DNA from: an uncultured Dialister sp.
GTDB lineage: Bacteria > Bacillota > Negativicutes > Veillonellales > Dialisteraceae
NCBI GenBank assembly: GCA_934178345.1
Contig: CAKPQG010000011.1
Coordinates: forward strand, 9,438-73,437
Reading direction: 5' to 3'
Length of the DNA stretch: 64,000 nt
Under the pieces are notes generated by a model. That model had not been told where the DNA came from. It ran no database searches and was given only the letters and a program-made list of their open reading frames with translations. This document shows, piece by piece, positions 1 to 7,320 of the stretch (position 1 is its first letter; every line of letters begins with the position of its first letter). A program made the translations under genes and the position numbers.

Positions 1-41
1 GAAATCTTTTCGTTTGACCAATACAGGCAGGAGGAATCTGA

Positions 42-1991
42 ATGAACGACAAACCGAAATACTATATCACCACGCCGATTTACTACCCCAGCGCGAAGCT
101 GCACATCGGGCATACATACTGCACATCCATCGCCGACAGCATGGCTCGTTTCAAGCGTCTTGACGGCTATGATGTCTTTTTCCTGACCGGATCGGATGAG
201 CACGGACAGAAGATCGAGCAGAAGGCTGAGGAAGCCGGTGTCACGCCGATCGAGTACACAGATAAGATCGTAGGCATGTTCCAGCAGCTGTGGAAGGAGC
301 TCAATATTTCCAACGATGACTTCATCCGCACCACCCAGAAACGCCATGAAAAGGTCGTACAGATGCTCTTCCAGCGTTCCTATGACAAGGGCGATATTTA
401 CAAGGGCAAGTATGAAGGCTGGTACTGCGTGCCATGCGAATCCTTCTGGCCGGAAAATAAGCTGGATGAGAATCACATCTGTCCGGACTGCGGCCGTCCG
501 CTGCAGAGGGTCAGTGAAGAAGCCTATTTCTTCAAAATGTCCAAGTATGCGGATCGCTGGATGAAATATGTGGAAGAGAACCCGGGCTTCATTCAGCCGG
601 AATCCCGCCGCAATGAAATGATCCAGTTCGTCAAGAGCGGTCTCGAAGACCTCTGCGTTTCCCGCACGAGCTTCTCCTGGGGCATCAAAGTGCCGTTTGA
701 CCCGAAGCATGTCGTGTACGTCTGGTTTGATGCACTGGTCAACTACCTGACCGCGGCAGGCATCGTCGATGATCCGGAAAAATTCAAGAAGTTCTGGCCG
801 GCAGACGTGCATCTGGTGGGCAAGGAAATCGTCCGTTTCCATACCATCATCTGGCCGATCATGCTGATGAGCCTTGGTATCGAGCTGCCAAAGATGGTGT
901 ACGGCCATGGCTGGCTCATCGTAGACGGAGAGAAGATGTCCAAGTCCAAGGGCAATGTCGTCGATCCGATCCCGCTCCTGCAGGAATTTGGCTCTGATGC
1001 GATCCGTTACTATCTCCTGAATGATATCCAGCTCGGGCAGGACGGCAATTTCAGCCGCGATCGTCTGATCGGCCGCATCAATTCCGACCTGTCGAATGAC
1101 CTCGGGAATCTCCTGTACCGTTCCCTTTCGATGGTGGAAAAATACAGAAAGGGCGTCCTGACCAAGGGCGATGCGTCCTCTGATGAGACAGTGGCAGCCG
1201 CTTCGAAGGAAATCGAAGATAAAGCAGCCGAGACGCTCGCTGCATTCCGCGCCGGCATGAATGGCTGGAAGATCAATGATGCACTGAAAGCGGTATGGAC
1301 CTTCGTCCGTGCGCTCAATAAATATGTCGATGTGACGATGCCATGGGCACTGGCTAAGGATGAGGCCAAGGCACCTCTTCTCGATGCGGTCCTCTATCAT
1401 CTCTGTGAAGGCATGCGTTTCGTCTCTCTGATGGCAGAGCCGGTCATCCCGATCGCGTCCGAAAAGATCTGGAACCAGCTGGGGCTCACCGATTTCAAGG
1501 ATGCGGACTACAAAGACCTCGTCTGGGGCGGTATTGCTGACGGCACTCATATCAATAAAGGACCGCAGCTCTTCCCGCGCATTGAGATCGAAAAGGATGA
1601 GGAAGTACCCGCACCGAAGAAGGCAGAGAAAAAACAGGTGAAGAAGGAAGAGAAGAAAGAAGAAAAGAAGGAAGCGATCTCCATCGACGATTTCTTCAAG
1701 ACAGACCTTCGCGTAGCAGAAATCCTGACGGCGGAAAAGGTGGAAAAATCCAAGAAGCTCATCAAGATGACCGTATCCCTGGGCGATGGGGAGACGCGCA
1801 CCGTCGTGAGCGGGATCTCCGAATACTATCAGCCGGAAGAGCTCATCGGCAAGCACGTCATCTTTGTTTCGAACCTGAAACCGGCCAAACTCATGGGGAT
1901 CGAGTCGCAGGGGATGATCCTCGCGGCGTCGAAAGATGGCAGCCTCAAGGTACCTTTCGTCGATATGCCTGCCGGCAGCCGGGTGAAATGA
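42..1991 (+). CDS. metG: Methionyl-tRNA synthetase
   Basis: Class I aminoacyl-tRNA synthetase that charges tRNA-Met in the cytoplasm. The HIGH signature is at residues 21-24 (HIGH inside KLHIGHTY) and the KMSKS loop at 298-302. A CxxC pair at C129/C132 and a second at C147/C150 form the zinc knuckle. After a lysine- and glutamate-rich linker (about residues 520-545) the last ~100 residues form the EMAPII-like tRNA-binding domain (FFKTDLRVAEI). The length of 649 residues is normal for the form with this appended domain. The ATG is preceded by a good AGGAGG. Its stop overlaps the start of tatD, so the two are probably co-transcribed. Function is secure. Confidence 0.97.
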   Translation: MNDKPKYYITTPIYYPSAKLHIGHTYCTSIADSMARFKRLDGYDVFFLTGSDEHGQKIEQKAEEAGVTPIEYTDKIVGMFQQLWKELNISNDDFIRTTQKRHEKVVQMLFQRSYDKGDIYKGKYEGWYCVPCESFWPENKLDENHICPDCGRPLQRVSEEAYFFKMSKYADRWMKYVEENPGFIQPESRRNEMIQFVKSGLEDLCVSRTSFSWGIKVPFDPKHVVYVWFDALVNYLTAAGIVDDPEKFKKFWPADVHLVGKEIVRFHTIIWPIMLMSLGIELPKMVYGHGWLIVDGEKMSKSKGNVVDPIPLLQEFGSDAIRYYLLNDIQLGQDGNFSRDRLIGRINSDLSNDLGNLLYRSLSMVEKYRKGVLTKGDASSDETVAAASKEIEDKAAETLAAFRAGMNGWKINDALKAVWTFVRALNKYVDVTMPWALAKDEAKAPLLDAVLYHLCEGMRFVSLMAEPVIPIASEKIWNQLGLTDFKDADYKDLVWGGIADGTHINKGPQLFPRIEIEKDEEVPAPKKAEKKQVKKEEKKEEKKEAISIDDFFKTDLRVAEILTAEKVEKSKKLIKMTVSLGDGETRTVVSGISEYYQPEELIGKHVIFVSNLKPAKLMGIESQGMILAASKDGSLKVPFVDMPAGSRVK

Positions 1992-2764
1992 TGGGGCTCT
2001 TCGATACCCACGCACACCTGTACGACAAAGCCTTTGACCGTGACCGGGAAGAGGTCATCCATCACATATTCGAGACGCTGGACTACGTGGTCATCCCTTC
2101 CGAAGACCTTGCGACCAGTGAAAAAGCGGTGGCTCTCGCAGAGAGCCACCCTTCTCTGTATGCAGCAGTCGGTATCCATCCGCAGGTGACAAAGGATGCG
2201 ACGGAAGAAGCGCTTGCAGCCATTAGAACGCTTGCCTGTACGCATGAGAAGGTGAAAGCGGTGGGGGAGATCGGGCTGGACTACTACTATCTCTACACGG
2301 ATAAGGAAACGCAGAAATACTGGTTTGCCCGCCAGATCGAGCTTGCCAAAGAGCTTGACTTTCCCATCCTCATCCATGACCGGGACGCCCATGGAGATAC
2401 GCTCTCTATCCTGAAAGCACATCAGGGAGGAAATCTGCGGGGGATCCTCCACTGCTTTTCCGGCAGTCTGGAGACAGCGAAGGAGCTCATGAAGCTCGGC
2501 TTCTACATCTCCTTTGCAGGACCCGTCGTTTTTCCAAAGAGCCTGAAGCTCAAAGAAGTCGCTAAAGAGATCCCGATGGATCGTCTCCTTATAGAAACGG
2601 ACAGTCCCTATCTCACCCCGCCGCCCTTCCGAGGGAAGCGAAACGATCCGTCCAATGTCCGCTTCGTTGCCGAAGAACTCGCTCGCCTGAAAGGCGTATC
2701 GGTAGAAGAAATCGCGAAGCAGACAAAGAAGAACGCGATGGAAGTGTATGGGATAGAGGAGTAA
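1988..2764 (+). CDS. tatD: TatD-family metal-dependent deoxyribonuclease
   Basis: TatD-family metal-dependent hydrolase (TIM barrel), known as a 3'-5' DNA exonuclease and involved in nucleic-acid quality control. The N-terminal metal ligands are in FDTHAHLYD (H8, H10). The family motifs GEIGLDYY (about residue 93), LIHDRDAH and HCFSG follow, and ETDSPYLTPPPFRGKRN lies near residue 205. Two ATG codons lie in tandem; the first overlaps the metG stop (ATGA) and either could be used. The length of 258 is typical. Co-transcription of metG with tatD is common in Firmicutes. Confidence 0.95.
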   Translation: MMGLFDTHAHLYDKAFDRDREEVIHHIFETLDYVVIPSEDLATSEKAVALAESHPSLYAAVGIHPQVTKDATEEALAAIRTLACTHEKVKAVGEIGLDYYYLYTDKETQKYWFARQIELAKELDFPILIHDRDAHGDTLSILKAHQGGNLRGILHCFSGSLETAKELMKLGFYISFAGPVVFPKSLKLKEVAKEIPMDRLLIETDSPYLTPPPFRGKRNDPSNVRFVAEELARLKGVSVEEIAKQTKKNAMEVYGIEE

Positions 2765-3100
2765 GGTTTGACGGGTTCAGGGTTCAGGGTTCAGGGGTGG
2801 CCCGTGGGGCGTGCCGCCCTTTAATTGCGTGTGAAAGCTCTACTCGCCAGTTAGGAGTGAGGAGTTAGGAGTGAGGAGTGGTGGTGCGGCGCATAATCAT
2901 CTGGAAGCGCCGCGGAGTTTTGAATATGGTATTCACAAAAGATGGGAACCCTGTGAACCTTTTGAACCTTCAGAACCCGCTTAACCTATGAGGATTCACA
3001 TAAAGGATAGATTGTTCTTTCTGCTTTCAAACTTCAGGGGTAGCCCGTGGGACGATACGCCACACGAGCGAACCCCGAACCATTTATTTTATTTTCCCCC
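2765..3100. repeat. Intergenic repeat region (heptamer runs plus GGTGCGGCGC element end)
   Basis: No gene is visible. The spacer begins with direct heptamers of the GGGTTCA type, then GGAGTGA/GGAGTTA heptamers near 2850-2880, then one end of the GGTGCGGCGC element (hairpin GCGGCGC...GCGCCGC near 2884-2915). After it comes a segment beginning GAGTTTTGAATATGGTATTC and running to about 3050. It reappears almost unchanged, in the same orientation, around 17,370-17,490. The spacer therefore belongs to dispersed repeat families, not to unique DNA. Confidence 0.75.
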
Positions 3101-3129
3101 TTGCATTTCATCTCTGAAACCGCTATAAT
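3101..3129 (+). promoter_or_regulatory. Promoter of the rpsF-ssb-rpsR operon
   Basis: TTGCAT at 3101-3106 and a perfect TATAAT at 3124-3129 are separated by 17 bases, a strong vegetative (sigma-A type) promoter. The leader that follows holds a perfect 6-bp hairpin, CCCATG / CATGGG with loop GAGAG (3164-3180), just before the rpsF ribosome binding site. Many bacteria regulate rpsF by S6-S18 binding to the leader. Whether this small hairpin does so here is not shown. Confidence 0.8.
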
Positions 3130-3208
3130 ATAAAAGCTTGCTTTGATGCAGGCAACTTCTCTTCCCATGGAGAGCATGGGACATAAGTCCAAAAAGGAGG
3201 CGAATTTC

Positions 3209-3493
3209 GTGAAAAAGTATGAAGTTATGTTCATTGTGAATGCAGCAAATGATGAAGTCATCAAAGCTGCTGTCAAACTGGTACAGGACACCATCACTAG
3301 AATCGGTGGTACCATTGACAAAGTTGATGAATGGGGCAAACGTCATCTTGCCTACGAAGTCAGACACCAGAGCGAAGGTTACTACGTAGTAGTAGATTTC
3401 CAGGCTGACCCGGCAGAGATCAAAGAGCTTGACCGCGTTATCAAGATTCATGAAGAAATTATCCGTCACATCATTGTAAAACAGGATGACTAA
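3209..3493 (+). CDS. rpsF: 30S ribosomal protein S6
   Basis: Small-subunit protein S6, which binds 16S rRNA together with S18. The GTG start at 3209 is chosen because AAGGAGG lies 8 bases upstream and the product begins MKKYEVMFIV, the usual S6 start. An upstream in-frame ATG at 3143 would add 22 unrelated residues. The 94-residue product contains the family strands (GGTIDKVDEWGKRHLAY and YYVVVDFQA). First gene of the classic rpsF-ssb-rpsR operon, with only a few bases before ssb. Confidence 0.96.
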   Translation: MKKYEVMFIVNAANDEVIKAAVKLVQDTITRIGGTIDKVDEWGKRHLAYEVRHQSEGYYVVVDFQADPAEIKELDRVIKIHEEIIRHIIVKQDD

Positions 3494-3504
3494 GAGGTAG
3501 CACA

Positions 3505-4038
3505 ATGAATTCAGTTCAAATCATGGGTAATTTGGGGCGGGATCCGGTTATGCGTGCAACAAAGACCGGCCGCGCCGTTGCATCTTTTAGTGTCGCTGTC
3601 AGCCGTATGTATACGACACCACAGGGCGAACAGAAAGAGATCACTGACTGGATTAACGTTGTGGCTTGGGGCAATCTGGCAGAAGCTGTAGGAAATCAGC
3701 TGAAAAAAGGCAGCCGCGTTTTCGTGGAGGGCCGTTATACCACTCGTTCCTACGACACACCAGATGGACAGAGAAGATGGATCAGTGAAGTGAATGCTAA
3801 CTTTGTTGCCATTCCGATTGGTGCACCTTCTCATCAGCAGTCTCAGGGTAATGCTTTTGGTGGAAATGGTGGTTATGGTGCCAATGGTGGATATAACACC
3901 AATGGCGGATATGGCGCAAACAATGGCGGCTTCAATAACGGGGCTTCCCAGTTCGGCCAGAGCCAACCACAGAGCCAGCCGAAGAGCAGTTTTGGTCAGT
4001 TCGGACAGGCTTCCAAAGATGAAGACATTCCGTTCTGA
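3505..4038 (+). CDS. ssb: Single-stranded DNA-binding protein
   Basis: Replication and repair SSB. The N-terminal OB fold (about residues 1-105) starts MNSVQIMGNLGRDP. A long glycine/asparagine-rich linker (about 112-150, with repeats of GGYGANGGYN type) and a Gln/Ser-rich stretch follow. The protein ends in the acidic tip DEDIPF, which binds partner proteins. The length of 177 residues is typical. The gene is sandwiched between rpsF and rpsR as in most Firmicutes. A GAGGT ribosome binding site precedes the ATG. Confidence 0.96.
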   Translation: MNSVQIMGNLGRDPVMRATKTGRAVASFSVAVSRMYTTPQGEQKEITDWINVVAWGNLAEAVGNQLKKGSRVFVEGRYTTRSYDTPDGQRRWISEVNANFVAIPIGAPSHQQSQGNAFGGNGGYGANGGYNTNGGYGANNGGFNNGASQFGQSQPQSQPKSSFGQFGQASKDEDIPF

Positions 4039-4067
4039 GATACATTGATTTTGGAGGATAAACTAGC

Positions 4068-4301
4068 ATGATCAGAAGAGATAGAGTAAGAAGACCGAGA
4101 AGAAAGGTCTGCCAGTGCTGCGTAGATCACGTAGACACCATTGATTACAAAAACATTGCCGCACTTCGCCGTTTCGTTTCCGAAAGAGGTAAGATCCTTC
4201 CTCGTCGTGTAACCGGCACATGCGCTAAACATCAGCGTAAGATCAATCTCGCTATCAAGAGAGCAAGAGCTATCGCTCTGCTTCCTTTCAGCGCTGACTA
4301 A
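4068..4301 (+). CDS. rpsR: 30S ribosomal protein S18
   Basis: Partner of S6 on the platform of the 30S subunit. The 77-residue product contains VDTIDYKNIAALRRFVSERG and KILPRRVTGTCAKHQRKI, the S18 core. An N-terminal CQCC cluster resembles zinc-type S18 proteins. TTGGAGGA precedes the ATG. It is the last gene of the operon and is followed 11 bases later by a strong intrinsic terminator. Confidence 0.97.
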   Translation: MIRRDRVRRPRRKVCQCCVDHVDTIDYKNIAALRRFVSERGKILPRRVTGTCAKHQRKINLAIKRARAIALLPFSAD

Positions 4302-4311
4302 TCAAAAGCGG

Positions 4312-4344
4312 AAAATCCCAAGACTATGGTCTTGGGATTTTTTT
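4312..4344 (+). terminator. Intrinsic terminator of the rpsF operon
   Basis: A perfect 13-bp stem (AAAATCCCAAGAC / GTCTTGGGATTTT) with loop TATG is followed by further T residues. It stands directly after rpsR. Confidence 0.95.
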
Positions 4345-4396
4345 AGTGGGGGATGGATTCAACGGGTTCTAAGGGTTCAGAAGGTGCAACGGGGGC

Positions 4397-4676
4397 GGTG
4401 CGGCGCAGCATATAATAGAAGCGCCGCGAAATGTTAGATAGCGCTGCGCGCGTATCGAAAACCCCTTTCTCAGAAAGGGGTCGGCGCCTTGGCGCCGGGG
4501 GATAGGGCGTTAATCTACGTTTGCTCGTATGAGCGCAATTCGTAGTTAGCCCCACATGTGCTGAATGACTGTCTGCGCATTTGTTTCCCTATCCCCTTCC
4601 CGAGGGGAAGGGGCTTTGCAATACGCGAAGTCATATTCAAAAATCGCGGCGCTTTCACATTATGATGCGCCGCACC
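4397..4676. repeat. GGTGCGGCGC-ended intergenic element, copy A
   Basis: About 280 bp bounded by inverted ends: GGTGCGGCGC...GCGCCGCG on the left and CGCGGCGC...GCGCCGCACC on the right, each end being itself a small hairpin. Inside are two more hairpins (CCCCTTTCTCAGAAAGGGG and CCCCTTCCCGAGGGGAAGGGG) and the phrase GGGGGATAGGGCG. The reverse complement aligns along its length with copy B at 6446-6794, on the other side of the transporter gene. No ORF of note lies inside, so it looks like a non-autonomous, MITE-like or structural repeat. Confidence 0.75.
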
Positions 4677-4720
4677 ACAACCCTGAACCCATCAACCTGA
4701 ACCCGCCAACTTTCACCCCA

Positions 4721-4749
4721 TTGACAAACCCCATTTCTGCGAGTACACT
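4721..4749 (+). promoter_or_regulatory. Promoter upstream of the DASS transporter
   Basis: A consensus TTGACA (4721-4726), 17-base spacer and TACACT (4744-4749). The predicted start is near 4756, about 130 bases before the gene. Confidence 0.7.
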
Positions 4750-4775
4750 GTATACATATTAACAAAAGTGCAAAG

Positions 4776-4809
4776 AAGCTCACTTCCCTTCGGGGTAAGT
4801 GAGCTTTTT
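4776..4809 (+). terminator. Terminator-like hairpin in the transporter leader
   Basis: The stem AAGCTCACTTCCC / GGG-(T)-AAGTGAGCTT has a TTCG loop and one bulged T, and is followed by a T run. It begins only about 20 bases after the predicted transcription start, so transcripts would end early unless it is bypassed. It is either an attenuator or the end of a very short RNA. Confidence 0.7.
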
Positions 4810-4888
4810 GCATGAATGGGCGCGATAGGAATTCAGAACTCATCATATATCAAAAGGCGCCCGGAAAATTTCATAAGGGGGGAGTATT

Positions 4889-6361
4889 ATGGATAAACCG
4901 GAAGGATTTGGCAAGAAGTACGGCCTGTGGCTATCGCTCATCGGTATGGCACTGGTCTGTCTGTTTCCGACACCGGCCGATCTGCCGACCGAGGGGCATC
5001 GGCTGATCGCTATCCTTGTATTTGCCGTCATCATCTGGATGACAGAGGGCGTTTCCTATCCTGTGAGCGCCTTTGTGATTGTGACATTCATGTCTTTTGC
5101 ACTGGGTCTCTCGCCGAATCCGGCAAAGCCCGGAGCCATCTTAGGGACGGCGAATGCCCTCAAAATGGGGCTCGCCGGCTTTTCTACCACGGCATGGGCA
5201 CTGGTCGCAGGAGCGATGTTTCTTTCTGCCGGCATGATGATGACTGGACTGGATAAGCGTATCGCGCTCATCGTCATGTCTCATATCGGCGTCAAGTCGA
5301 ACCGGCTTGTGATTGGTGTCATTTTTGTCGGTTTCCTTCTGAGCTTCTTCGTCCCGTCGACGACGGCGCGCGTATCCTGCATGGTGCCGATCGTCATTGG
5401 CATCATCCGCGCGTTCGGCCTCGAGAAAGGGAGTACCTTCGCGGGCGTCCTCATGATGGCCGTCGCACAGGCGGACAGCCTCTGGAATATCGGGATCAAG
5501 ACTGCGGCGGCGCAGAATATGGTCGCCATCGGTTTCATCCAGCAGGTCTTAGGTCAGGACATCAGCTGGCTGGAATGGTTCATCGCGGCCGCTCCGTATG
5601 CAGCCATCATGTCGATCATTCTCTATTTCCTTCTGATCCATGTCATGCCGCCGGAAGTGAAAGAAATGCCCGGCGGGAAGGAAGCATTGGATAAGATGCT
5701 GAAGGAAATGGGCCCCATCACCCTGCCTGAAAAGAAGCTCCTCTGCATCTCGCTCGCGCTGCTCTTTTTCTGGGTTACTGAAAAGAAGCTTCATCCCTTT
5801 GATACGACGACTGTCACCATCGCCGGTATCATGCTCATGATGCTGCCGAAGATCGGCTTCATGACATGGAAGGATGCGGTGCCACATATCAATTGGGGGA
5901 CGGTAGCACTCTTCGGTGTCGGCATCAGCCTTGGCGCGGCGCTTTTGAAATCAGGGGCAGCCATCTGGCTCGCGAACCATTTCGTCTCCCTCTTTGGCAT
6001 GGAGACCATGTCACCACTCATGGTCATTGCCGTGCTGGCATTCTTCCTGACGGTCATCCACCTTGGCTTTGCGAGCGCGACAGGCCTCGCAGCAGCCATG
6101 ATCCCGATCGTCATAGCTGTCCTTCAGAGCGTGGAAACTCCCGGTATCAACGTGCTTGGCATGACCATGATCCTGCAGTATACCATCTGCTTCGGCTACA
6201 TCCTGCCGGTCAATGCGCCGCAGAACATGATCGCTTACAGTACGGGCTATATCACGTCCAAAGATTTCTTGAAGACAGGCATTCCTTTCACCATCATTGC
6301 CTATGCAATGATCCTCGTCTTCTCGGCCACCTATTGGCACTGGCTGGGCTATGTAGGATGA
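4889..6361 (+). CDS. DASS-family sodium/anion (dicarboxylate) symporter
   Basis: Integral membrane protein of the divalent anion:Na+ symporter family (CitT / 2-oxoglutarate-malate translocator branch) that imports or exchanges dicarboxylates. About a dozen hydrophobic segments cover its 490 residues. The two substrate-loop motifs of the family can be placed: VPSTTARV in the first half (near residue 150) and ASATGLAAAMIPI in the second half. The C-terminal NAPQNMIAYSTGYI matches the family's conserved segment before the last helix. GGGGGAG precedes the ATG. The substrate (citrate, malate, tartrate or similar) cannot be told from sequence. The gene stands alone, flanked by inverted copies of the GGTGCGGCGC element, and has its own promoter and terminator. 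Confidence 0.88.
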   Translation: MDKPEGFGKKYGLWLSLIGMALVCLFPTPADLPTEGHRLIAILVFAVIIWMTEGVSYPVSAFVIVTFMSFALGLSPNPAKPGAILGTANALKMGLAGFSTTAWALVAGAMFLSAGMMMTGLDKRIALIVMSHIGVKSNRLVIGVIFVGFLLSFFVPSTTARVSCMVPIVIGIIRAFGLEKGSTFAGVLMMAVAQADSLWNIGIKTAAAQNMVAIGFIQQVLGQDISWLEWFIAAAPYAAIMSIILYFLLIHVMPPEVKEMPGGKEALDKMLKEMGPITLPEKKLLCISLALLFFWVTEKKLHPFDTTTVTIAGIMLMMLPKIGFMTWKDAVPHINWGTVALFGVGISLGAALLKSGAAIWLANHFVSLFGMETMSPLMVIAVLAFFLTVIHLGFASATGLAAAMIPIVIAVLQSVETPGINVLGMTMILQYTICFGYILPVNAPQNMIAYSTGYITSKDFLKTGIPFTIIAYAMILVFSATYWHWLGYVG

Positions 6362-6373
6362 GTAGAAATCGAT

Positions 6374-6407
6374 CCCGCCGTGAGACATTTCTTGCGGCGG
6401 GCTTTTT
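6374..6407 (+). terminator. Intrinsic terminator of the DASS gene
   Basis: The stem CCCGCCG / CGGCGGG encloses a 14-base loop and is followed by CTTTTTCTTT. It lies 13 bases after the stop codon. Confidence 0.9.
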
Positions 6408-6445
6408 CTTTAATTAGGAATGAGGAATTAGGAATGAGGAATGGT

Positions 6446-6794
6446 GGTGCGGCGCAAAAAAGTAAAAGCGCCGCGAGTTTGAATATCATTTCCGTATCGT
6501 AAAGCCCCTTCCCCTCGGGAAGGGGCCGCCCGCAGGGCGAGGGATAGGGAGAAACCAGCGCAAGCAGTCTGTTAGGGAAACACTGATTAAATCGTTGTCT
6601 GACTCTGCGATTTAATCAGCGTTTCCTTAGCACAGATGGGGCTGACTACGGACTGAGATAATCCGAACAAACGTAGAATCACGCCCTATCCCCCGGTGCC
6701 AAGATGCTGACCCCTTTCTGAGAAAGTGGTTCACGATACGCGCAGCAGCGCTGTCTCACATTCCGCGGCGCTAACTTATGTGATGCGCCGCACC
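6446..6794. repeat. GGTGCGGCGC-ended element, copy B, with nested insertion
   Basis: Inverted copy of the element at 4397-4676. Shared landmarks in order are the GCGGCGC hairpin end, TTTGAATAT, the CCCCTTCCCCTCGGGAAGGGG hairpin, GGGATAGGGA, GGGGCTGACTACG, ACGCCCTATCCCCCGG, CCCCTTTCTGAGAAAG and the GCGCCGCACC end. The difference in length is largely the insertion at 6572-6629 of a short palindromic element (GGAAACACTGATTAAATCG facing CGATTTAATCAGCGTTTCC). This shows that one repeat family transposed into another. Confidence 0.75.
6572..6629. repeat. Deletion derivative of the TAAGGAAAC palindromic (MITE-like) element
   Basis: 58 bp consisting of the two inverted ends of the element seen in full at 9004-9167, with the interior lost and replaced by TTGTCTGACTCTG. 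It is nested in element copy B. Confidence 0.75.
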
Positions 6795-7320
6795 ACCCCC
6801 GTTGAACCTTCAGAACCCTTTGAACCCGTGGAACCCATCAACCTCGAACCCTGAATTTTGAAAGCAGGGATAAGTGGCTAGGGATTAGGGATTAGGAGTG
6901 ACTAGTGATTAGGAGACATCAGACTCTCGTATCGTCATTGAAAGCGTTGCCGAGAAATCTTTCTTGCAGATCGCTAAACGAAGGATGTGTGAAAGCAGAA
7001 ATACGTAGCACCAAGGCGTCGTTTCTCTGCCGGTGCTTATGTGATACTGACCGTAGTGCAAGTAAGATCCCTCGGCTACGCTCGGGATGACGATAGCGCG
7101 AAACACTATCAAAATTCCGCGGCGCTTCTGATTTTTATGCGCCGCACCACCATTCCTAATTCCTCATTCCTAATTCCTCATTCGCGCAAAGCTTTCATTC
7201 ATAATCAGTGGGCAGAGCCGCCCAAGGAGCTAACCCCGAACCCTGAACCCTCTAAATTTGTAGCATCCCATTCCCGTCTATGTTACAATAAAGTTAAGTT
7301 TATCTCGATGGAGGTGTCCT

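Larger units (their letters stand above)
6408..7257. repeat. Repeat-filled intergenic region between the DASS gene and thrC
   Basis: No gene is supported here. It holds GGAATGA/GGAATTA heptamers (6413-6444), element copy B (6446-6794), AACCCTG- and GGGATTA-type heptamers (6795-6915), and a GC-rich inverted phrase with CTCGGCTACGCTCGGGATGAC. An isolated GGTGCGGCGC element end (about 7115-7150), more AATTCCTC heptamers (7150-7185) and AACCCTG heptamers follow just before the thrC upstream region. Confidence 0.7.

Noticed and set aside
4565..4846. Short open frames in the spacer before the DASS gene
   Set aside because: They run across repeat elements and a terminator hairpin and lack initiation signals.
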